Made by a program: the position numbers and the translations under genes
From: Palsa-465 sp963800475
GTDB lineage: Bacteria > Actinomycetota > Thermoleophilia > Solirubrobacterales > Solirubrobacteraceae
Direction: 5' to 3'
Assembly: GCA_963800475.1 (NCBI GenBank)
Contig: CAWDAZ010000002.1
Span: 1-64,000 of the forward strand
Length of the DNA stretch: 64,000 bases
Notes under the pieces: generated by a model
What the model saw: the letters and a program-made list of their open reading frames with translations, nothing else
Database searches by the model: none
What the model was told of the DNA's origin: nothing
Shown: positions 58,532 through 64,000 of the stretch, piece after piece
How the letters are laid out: each line of letters opens with the position of its first letter
Position numbering within the stretch: the first letter of the stretch is position 1

Positions 58532-60028
58532 GTGATCGGCTACCTGGTCCGGCTGGCGCGGTCGCTGGCGGCCTACCAAGTCGCGGACGTCGTCTCGAAG
58601 TTCATCGCGGTCCTGCTGCTGCCGGTCTACACGCGCTACATCCATCCCGCCGGCTACGGCGTCGTCGAGCTGCTCGCGAACGGGGTGATCTTCATCAGCA
58701 TCCTGGTCCGCTTCGGGATGATCGAGGCGTTCCTGCGCTACTACTTCACCGACGCCGACCAGCAGCGCCGGGACGCGCTCGCGCGACGCGCGGTGCTGTT
58801 CACGCTGGTGGTGACGACGCTCGTCTCGGCCGCGCTCGCGGCGGCTGCGGTCCCGCTCTCGAAGCTGATCCTCGGCTACCGCGACGCGCCCACCTTCCTG
58901 ATCGCCGTGCTCGGGCTGTGGGCGTTCACGAACCTCGAGCTCGCGTACGGGCTGCTGCGCGTCGACGAGCGGCTGCGGACGTACACGATCGCGTCGCTGA
59001 CGAACGTCGGGCTCACGATCGTCAGCTCGGTGGTGCTGGTGGTCGGGCTCGGAAAGGGCGCCCGCGGCCTGCTGCTCGGAAACTACGGAGCGTCGGTGGT
59101 GGTCCTGTTCGCGCTGTGGTGGACGATGCGCGCGCGGCTGCTGCCGCGCCGCGGCGCGGCGCGTACCGGCGGCGCCGGCGCCGAGCGGCTCGCGGTGCTG
59201 CTGCGATTCGGCCTGCCGACGGTCCCCGCCGAGGCGTCGGTGTACGCGCTCAGCATCGTCGACCGCTACTACATCTACCACGACCGCAGTCCGACGCTCG
59301 CCGGCCTGTACTCGATCGCGGTCAAGCTCGCGGGCGCCGTCGCGTTCATCGTGCGCGCGTTCCAGTACGCGTGGCCGCCGCTCGCCTATTCGGTCACCGA
59401 CGACGCCGAGGCGGCGCGCCTGTACGGGCTCGTCACGACCTACTACGTGCTGGTCAGCGGATGGGTGGTCGCTGGGCTGACGCTGCTCGGCCGGTGGGTC
59501 GTCCGGCTGCTCGCCGCGCCGGCCTACTACGGGGCCTACAAGGCGCTGCCGTGGCTGGCACTCGGCTGGGCTCTGTACGGGCTGTGGGTCGTGTTCCTGG
59601 TGGTCGCCGGCCGCGCGAAGGTCACGACCCGGAACTTCCCGGCTGCGATCGCGGGGCTGGTCGCGAACGTGGCGCTGCTGCTTACGCTGGTCCCACCGCT
59701 GGGGATCGCCGGCGCCGGGATCGCGCTATGCGGCGCGTACGCGGTGATGCTCGGCGTGATGCACATGCTGACCCGGCGCGTGTTCGCGGTTCGGTTCGAG
59801 TGGCGGCGCCTGCTGCAGCTCGCGGTCGTGATGGGCGGGATCGCGGCGGTCGGAGACGTGCTGCTCCCCACTCACGGCGCCGTCGGCCTGCTCACGCGGG
59901 TGGCGGCGTTCGCGGTGATCCCCGCGGTGCTGCGGATCACCGGCTTCGCCCACCCGCAGGAGTTGTCAACAGCGCGCCAGGCGCTCAACCGCGCGATCAG
60001 GCGCAGGCCCGCTGGTGAGCCGGCCTGA
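58532..60028 (+). CDS. Wzx-type polysaccharide flippase (MOP superfamily)
   Basis: This 498-residue protein has about 12-14 transmembrane helices. It begins YQVADVVSKFIAVLLLPVYTRYI, a typical oligosaccharide-flippase N-terminus (VADVVSKFI...LPVYTRYI), and contains LRFGLPTVPAEASVYALSIVDRYYI. It would move undecaprenyl-linked repeat units across the membrane. GTG 58532 is the start; the end overlaps the next glycosyltransferase gene by 14 bases. It belongs to the exopolysaccharide run. Confidence 0.87.
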   Translation: MIGYLVRLARSLAAYQVADVVSKFIAVLLLPVYTRYIHPAGYGVVELLANGVIFISILVRFGMIEAFLRYYFTDADQQRRDALARRAVLFTLVVTTLVSAALAAAAVPLSKLILGYRDAPTFLIAVLGLWAFTNLELAYGLLRVDERLRTYTIASLTNVGLTIVSSVVLVVGLGKGARGLLLGNYGASVVVLFALWWTMRARLLPRRGAARTGGAGAERLAVLLRFGLPTVPAEASVYALSIVDRYYIYHDRSPTLAGLYSIAVKLAGAVAFIVRAFQYAWPPLAYSVTDDAEAARLYGLVTTYYVLVSGWVVAGLTLLGRWVVRLLAAPAYYGAYKALPWLALGWALYGLWVVFLVVAGRAKVTTRNFPAAIAGLVANVALLLTLVPPLGIAGAGIALCGAYAVMLGVMHMLTRRVFAVRFEWRRLLQLAVVMGGIAAVGDVLLPTHGAVGLLTRVAAFAVIPAVLRITGFAHPQELSTARQALNRAIRRRPAGEPA

Positions 60029-61343
60029 AGTCAGCGTCGTGATGCCGTTCGCCGGGGACGCGGCGGCGTCCCGCGACGCGCTCGCGGCGCTCGTGTCGCT
60101 GCACACCGTGGCGGGCGACGAGCTGATCCTCGTCGACAACGCGGGCACGGCGACCGGCGCCCGCGGTCCAGGGGTGGCGGGCGCGGAGCGGGTCGAGGTG
60201 GTGGCGGCGACCGCCGAACGGTCTCCGGCGCACGCCCGCAACGCCGGCGCCGCGCGCGCTCGCCGCGACTGGATCCTGTTCATCGACGCCGACTGCGAGC
60301 CGCGGCCGGATTTGCTCGACGTGTACTTCGCCGAGCCGATCGCCGGCGACGTCGGAGCGCTCGTCGGCGAGGTGCTGGCGGCGCCCGGCGCCGAGACGCT
60401 CGTCGGACGCTACGGGGCGGCGCGTGGGTTCCTTTCCCAGCAGGCGCACCTCGATCATCCCTACCGTCCTCGGGCGGCGGCCGCCAACCTGCTCGTGAGG
60501 CGCACCGCGTTCGAGACCGTCGCCGGGTTCTACGAGGGCGTGCGCGCCGCCGAGGACACCGATTTCAGCTGGCGGCTCCAGCAGGCCGGCTGGCGGCTCG
60601 AGCTGCGCGCCGAGGCGTGCGTGCGGCATCGCTATCGCGCCGGGCTGGGCGAGCTGCGCCGCCAGTGGCGGGGCTACGCGGCGGGACGCGCGTGGCTGGC
60701 ACGCCGCTACGAGGGCTTCGAGCCCGAGCCGGGGCTCGCGAGAGCCGCCCGCCGGCTGACCCGCCGGGTCCGGAGGCGGCCGCCCGATCGTCCGAGTACC
60801 GCGTCTCCTCGCTCCGAAGCCGCCCCGGCCGGGCCGCTCGAGCGGGGCACATACGCCGCGCTCGACGCGCTGCTGTCGCTCGAGGAGCTGGCCGGATTCG
60901 CGCTCTCGAACCGCCCCGCCGAGCACGGCACACCGCGCTCCGGCGCGCCGGACGTGGTGCTGATCGCCGACCGCTTCCCCTCGCAGGGCGACCCGTTCGT
61001 CGAGCTCGCCCGGACGCTCGAGCACGTCAGGGTCGAGGCGCTCCGGCGCCCGGATTCGCCCGATCGTGAATTGGCGCGCGGGCTCGAAGTCGACTACGTC
61101 GAGGACGACGGGGTGCTCGATCGTGTGCTCGCGACCGCGTTGGTCGTGGCCCGCCATCCGCTCCGAGCCGCGCTCGATCTGTCCCATCGCCGCGCCGGCG
61201 ACCCCCCGTTACGGACGCTGGCGCCGGCCGTGCGCAGGCTCGCGCGCGACCGCGATGCGCGGGTGCACGCGCTTGGAGGCTCCGGCAGCGCTGAGCTCGC
61301 GCATCGGCTGGCGCGGATCGCCGGCCGGAGGCTCGACCGCTGA
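60015..61343 (+). CDS. Family-2 glycosyltransferase with C-terminal extension
   Basis: This 442-residue protein has a GT-A domain in the first 230 residues (VSVVMPFAGDAAASRDALA, DWILFIDADCEPRPD with the DXD-type motif, AAEDTDFSWRLQQAGWRLEL). The last 125 residues (DVVLIADRFPSQGDPFVELA and following) resemble the N-terminal lobe of a GT-B enzyme but end before the donor site. GTG 60015 overlaps the flippase gene. It shares one base with the next gene, a GT4 enzyme, so the three are coupled. Confidence 0.8.
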   Translation: MSRPEVSVVMPFAGDAAASRDALAALVSLHTVAGDELILVDNAGTATGARGPGVAGAERVEVVAATAERSPAHARNAGAARARRDWILFIDADCEPRPDLLDVYFAEPIAGDVGALVGEVLAAPGAETLVGRYGAARGFLSQQAHLDHPYRPRAAAANLLVRRTAFETVAGFYEGVRAAEDTDFSWRLQQAGWRLELRAEACVRHRYRAGLGELRRQWRGYAAGRAWLARRYEGFEPEPGLARAARRLTRRVRRRPPDRPSTASPRSEAAPAGPLERGTYAALDALLSLEELAGFALSNRPAEHGTPRSGAPDVVLIADRFPSQGDPFVELARTLEHVRVEALRRPDSPDRELARGLEVDYVEDDGVLDRVLATALVVARHPLRAALDLSHRRAGDPPLRTLAPAVRRLARDRDARVHALGGSGSAELAHRLARIAGRRLDR

Positions 61344-62443
61344 TGCGCGTCCAGGTAGTCGATCCGTCCGCGTACACCCGGGCCTACGACCACGCGCTGT
61401 GCGCGGCGCTCGCGCGCGAGGGTGCTGCCGTCGAGCTGATCACGAGCGCGTTCCCGTACGGGGCGGTCCCGCCCCCCGACGGCTACGCGGTGCGGGAGAT
61501 GTTCTACCGCCGCTCGTTCGGGCCCGCGGGGTCGCGTGTTCGGCTCGCCGGCAAGCTGGTCGAGCACGTCCCCGACATGCTGCGCTACCGCCGCGCCGCA
61601 GTGGCTGCCGACGTCGCGCACTTCCAATGGCTCGCGGTCCAGGCGCTCGACCGTCACCTGCTGCCCCGCGTCCCGACCGTCCTCACCGCTCACGATCTGC
61701 TCCCCCGCGAGCCGCGGCTCGGCCAGGTGGGCGCACAGCGGCGGCTGTACGACGCCGTCGACGCCGTCGTCACGCACTCGGAGTACGGGCGGCGCGTGCT
61801 CGTCGAGCGGCTGCGGGTGGACGCGGGGAAGGTCAGCGTGATCCACCACGGAGCGTTCGACTATCTGGCGAAGCTGCCCGGCCGGATCCCTCCCGAGCTG
61901 GAAGGGGCGGAGCGGCCGGTCGTCCTGTTCTTCGGCCTGCTGCGTCCGTACAAGGGGATCGACGTGTTGCTCGAGGCCTGGCGCCAGCTTCGGCCCGATG
62001 CGGAGCTGTGGATCGTGGGGCAGCCGCGGATCGACATCGAGCCGCTCGTCGTAAGCGCGCCGCCTGGAGTGCGGTGGGTGACGCGGTACGTGTCCGAGCA
62101 GGAGCTGGCGGGGTGCTTCGGCGCCGCGGACCTGGTCGTGCTCCCCTACACGGAGACCGAGCGGCTCGATTTCTCGGGGGTGCTGGCGACCGCACTAGCG
62201 TTCGGCAGTCCGTCGGTGCTCGCCGACGTCGGCGGGTTCAAGGAGGTCGCGGACGCCGGCGCGGCGCGGCTCGTGGCGCCGCGGGATCCGGGGGCGCTCG
62301 CCGCGGCGCTGGCGGAGCTGCTCGGCGATGCGGACGCCAGGCAGCGTCTGGCGGAGGCGGCGCGGCTGGCCGCGCTCGGTCCGTACTCGTGGAGCGAGGC
62401 CGCGCGGCGGACGCTCGCCCTCTACTACCAGATTGCGCGCTGA
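61343..62443 (+). CDS. Family-4 glycosyltransferase
   Basis: This 366-residue GT-B enzyme starts MRVQVVDPSAYTRAYDHALC and has the donor-lobe signature VVLFFGLLRPYKGIDVLLEAW near residue 195 and the late E-x7-E-type region (VLPYTETERLDFSGVLATALAFGSP). It would add one sugar to the lipid-linked repeat unit. ATG 61343 shares its first base with the preceding stop. It is flanked by GT2 genes. Confidence 0.87.
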   Translation: MRVQVVDPSAYTRAYDHALCAALAREGAAVELITSAFPYGAVPPPDGYAVREMFYRRSFGPAGSRVRLAGKLVEHVPDMLRYRRAAVAADVAHFQWLAVQALDRHLLPRVPTVLTAHDLLPREPRLGQVGAQRRLYDAVDAVVTHSEYGRRVLVERLRVDAGKVSVIHHGAFDYLAKLPGRIPPELEGAERPVVLFFGLLRPYKGIDVLLEAWRQLRPDAELWIVGQPRIDIEPLVVSAPPGVRWVTRYVSEQELAGCFGAADLVVLPYTETERLDFSGVLATALAFGSPSVLADVGGFKEVADAGAARLVAPRDPGALAAALAELLGDADARQRLAEAARLAALGPYSWSEAARRTLALYYQIAR

Positions 62444-62459
62444 CACAATCGTCGCCGCC

Positions 62460-63650
62460 ATGATCGCCGTCGAGATCGTGTTCTGGGTGTGCGCCGGCCT
62501 GCTGGTCTACTCGCTGGTCGGCTATCCGCTGCTGCTTGTGGCGCTCGCCGGCCTGCGACCGCGCAGTGCGGAGCGCAGCGGTCTCGTTGACGGCTTCCCG
62601 CGCGTGTCGGTGATCGTGCCGGCATACGCCGAGCAGGAGGTGATCGCGGCCCGGATCGCAAACCTGCACAAGCTCGAGTACCCGGGCGACCGCGTCGAGG
62701 TGATCGTCGCGTGCGACGGCTCGCCGGACGCGACCGCCGAGCGTGCCCGGAGCGCGGGCGCCGACCTCGTGCTCGAGCTGCCCCGCGGCGGCAAGATCCG
62801 GGCGCAGGACGCGGGGGTCGAGCGCGCTGCAGGGGAAATAGTCGCGTTCTCGGACGCGAACGTCAGCTGGGAGCCCGACGCGCTCGGGAGGCTGGTCGCG
62901 CCGTTCGGCGATCCCCGGGTCGGGTACGTGTGCGGAGACGTGATGCTGCTCAGCCCGCCGGACGACGCGAGCGCGGCCCAATCGGGCAAGGCCGGACGCC
63001 GAGCGGGCCGCAAGCGAGCGGGCGATAACCAGGAGGGGCTGTACTGGCGCTACGAGATGGGGCTGCGCGCGCTCGAGTCGCGCCTCAGCTCGGTCACCGG
63101 CGGCAATGGGGCGATCTACGCGACCCGGCGCGAGGCGTATCTGGTCGTCGACCCGATCATGGGGCACGACCTGTCGTTCCCGTTCAAGATGGTCAAGCGC
63201 GGCTGGCGCGCCGTGTATGCACCGGACGCGCGCGCGAGCGAGAAGATGGTCCCGACGCTCGAAGGGGAGTTCGCGCGCAAGCGCCGAATGATGGGCCACA
63301 CGTGGCCGATCGTGGTGCGCGGGGGGATGCTCTCTCCGCGCGGCTACGACCCCCTGTACGCGCTGATGATCCTCTCGCACCGTGTGCTTCGGTATCTGGC
63401 TCCGTTCCTGCACGCGATCGCGCTGGGGACGAACATCGCGCTGCTCGGCAGCGGGTGGGTGTACATCGCCACGCTCGCGATTCAGCTCGCGGTGCTGGCC
63501 GGGGCGCTGCTCGCCGGTGTGCTGCCGGCGCGTCCGCTGCTGGTCGCCAGGTACTACGTACTGACGACGGTGTCGCTCGCGGCGGGGCTGTGGGACTGGC
63601 TGGTGCGCGGCACGCAGGCGGGATGGGAGCCGGCGGAGGGGACGCGGTGA
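62460..63650 (+). CDS. Membrane-bound family-2 glycosyltransferase
   Basis: This 396-residue protein has an N-terminal helix (FWVCAGLLVYSLVGYPLLLV), a GT-A catalytic domain (RVSVIVPAYAEQEVIAARI, VACDGSPDATAERA, VAFSDANVSWEPDAL with the DXN/DXD position, GNGAIYATRREAY, GHDLSFPFKMVKRGW and KRRMMGHTWPIV for the QXXRW-like acceptor site), and C-terminal helices. The layout matches synthases that extend or export glycans. ATG 62460 fits the family start. The stop overlaps the next gene (GTGA). Confidence 0.87.
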   Translation: MIAVEIVFWVCAGLLVYSLVGYPLLLVALAGLRPRSAERSGLVDGFPRVSVIVPAYAEQEVIAARIANLHKLEYPGDRVEVIVACDGSPDATAERARSAGADLVLELPRGGKIRAQDAGVERAAGEIVAFSDANVSWEPDALGRLVAPFGDPRVGYVCGDVMLLSPPDDASAAQSGKAGRRAGRKRAGDNQEGLYWRYEMGLRALESRLSSVTGGNGAIYATRREAYLVVDPIMGHDLSFPFKMVKRGWRAVYAPDARASEKMVPTLEGEFARKRRMMGHTWPIVVRGGMLSPRGYDPLYALMILSHRVLRYLAPFLHAIALGTNIALLGSGWVYIATLAIQLAVLAGALLAGVLPARPLLVARYYVLTTVSLAAGLWDWLVRGTQAGWEPAEGTR

Positions 63651-64000
63651 GCAGCCGGAGGACACGCGCGCCGCGCATTCAGGCGAGGCTGGACGCCGAG
63701 CGCGCGGCTGGCGCGTGGTGCAAGCGGCTGCTCGACGTCACGCTCGCGTCGGTCGGCCTGGTCCTCAGCGCGCCGCTGCTCGCGCTGCTCGCGGTCCTGA
63801 TCCGGCTCGAGTCACCGGGGCACCCGTTCTACACGCAGACGCGCGCCGGCCGCGACGGGCGGCCGTTCTCGATCTACAAGCTGAGGACGATGGTCCACGG
63901 GGCGGAGTTCGCGGGCGCCGGACTCGCGATCCAGGCGGGCGACGACCGGATCACGCACATGGGGCGGTTGCTGCGCCGCTACTCGCTCGACGAGCTCCCC
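63647..64000 (+). CDS. Bacterial sugar transferase (initiating), 5' part only
   Basis: The first 118 codons of a PF02397-type phosphoglycosyl transferase run off the right edge. It has the re-entrant membrane helix (KRLLDVTLASVGLVLSAPLL), PFYTQTRAGRDGRPFSIYKLRTM with the conserved arginine/lysine site, and RRYSLDELP at the cut. Such enzymes transfer the first sugar phosphate to undecaprenyl phosphate. Here the long CapD-type N-terminus is absent, so it is the minimal (WecP/RfbP-like) form. GTG 63647 overlaps the previous stop. It provides the initiating step for the surrounding exopolysaccharide genes. Confidence 0.88.
   Translation, partial: MSSRRTRAPRIQARLDAERAAGAWCKRLLDVTLASVGLVLSAPLLALLAVLIRLESPGHPFYTQTRAGRDGRPFSIYKLRTMVHGAEFAGAGLAIQAGDDRITHMGRLLRRYSLDELP

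Noticed and set aside
56492..59281. 929-codon leftward frame in the flippase region
   Set aside because: Arg/Asp/Gln-rich shadow without domains, opposite three well-supported genes.

Overview
The window is high-GC actinobacterial DNA, most likely from the class Thermoleophilia (Solirubrobacterales-like). The reasons are the replication-origin gene order parB-parA-rsmG-jag-yidC-rnpA-rpmH-dnaA-dnaN-recF-DUF721-gyrB-gyrA, the FHA/PP2C/SEDS/PBP/PASTA-kinase cluster, frequent GTG/TTG starts, and several promoter-like hexamers directly in front of start codons. The class is an inference from protein flavour and was not tested by a search.

Positions 1-4707 are a decayed accessory region on the 3' side of a tRNA-Ile(GAU) gene. 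It holds a 29-bp tandem repeat, two pieces of duplicated tRNA-Ile 3' end, collapsed glycosyltransferase genes, an intact HPr-kinase-like ATPase with a second copy of its own 3' end, a secreted protein, and an IS630-type element inserted exactly in that protein's stop codon. Together these look like the remains of a tRNA-integrated island without an integrase.

Positions 4800-19600 are the origin region. The leftward genes are parB, parA, rsmG, a stand-alone LAGLIDADG-like protein, jag, yidC, a fused rnpA-yidD frame and rpmH. The rightward genes are dnaA, dnaN, recF, DUF721, gyrB and gyrA. A split parS-like site, a consensus DnaA box, a 20-bp palindrome and a long hairpin upstream of gyrB lie between them.

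Positions 19600-25540 are mostly leftward genes: a membrane-anchored unknown, a methyltransferase, a polysaccharide deacetylase, HNH, pheA, DUF4446 and a CARDB-like anchored protein. They are interrupted by a short rightward unit with a 16-nt match to the 16S rRNA tail, a tiny ORF and a 13-bp terminator stem. Positions 25640-35944 are a cell-wall and phosphosignalling run: Ser/Thr kinase, fhaA, fhaB, PP2C phosphatase, rodA/ftsW, pbpA, pknB, ddl. They are followed leftward by a third kinase, uppP and a DedA protein.

Positions 39000-64000 are a surface-glycan and sulfur region. It contains a DegT aminotransferase with a DUF354 protein, three arylsulfotransferase-family proteins (one fused to a 14-helix MFS exporter), a PAPS-forming cys operon (cysD, cysNC, cysQ) led by a collapsed sulfotransferase frame, a CapD-like nucleotide-sugar enzyme, a LytR_C protein, a phosphosulfolactate-synthase-like protein, a histidine phosphatase, a flippase, several glycosyltransferases and the start of an initiating sugar transferase. 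The simplest reading is an exopolysaccharide locus next to sulfate activation and candidate extracytoplasmic sulfo-transfer. Sulfation itself is inferred, not shown.
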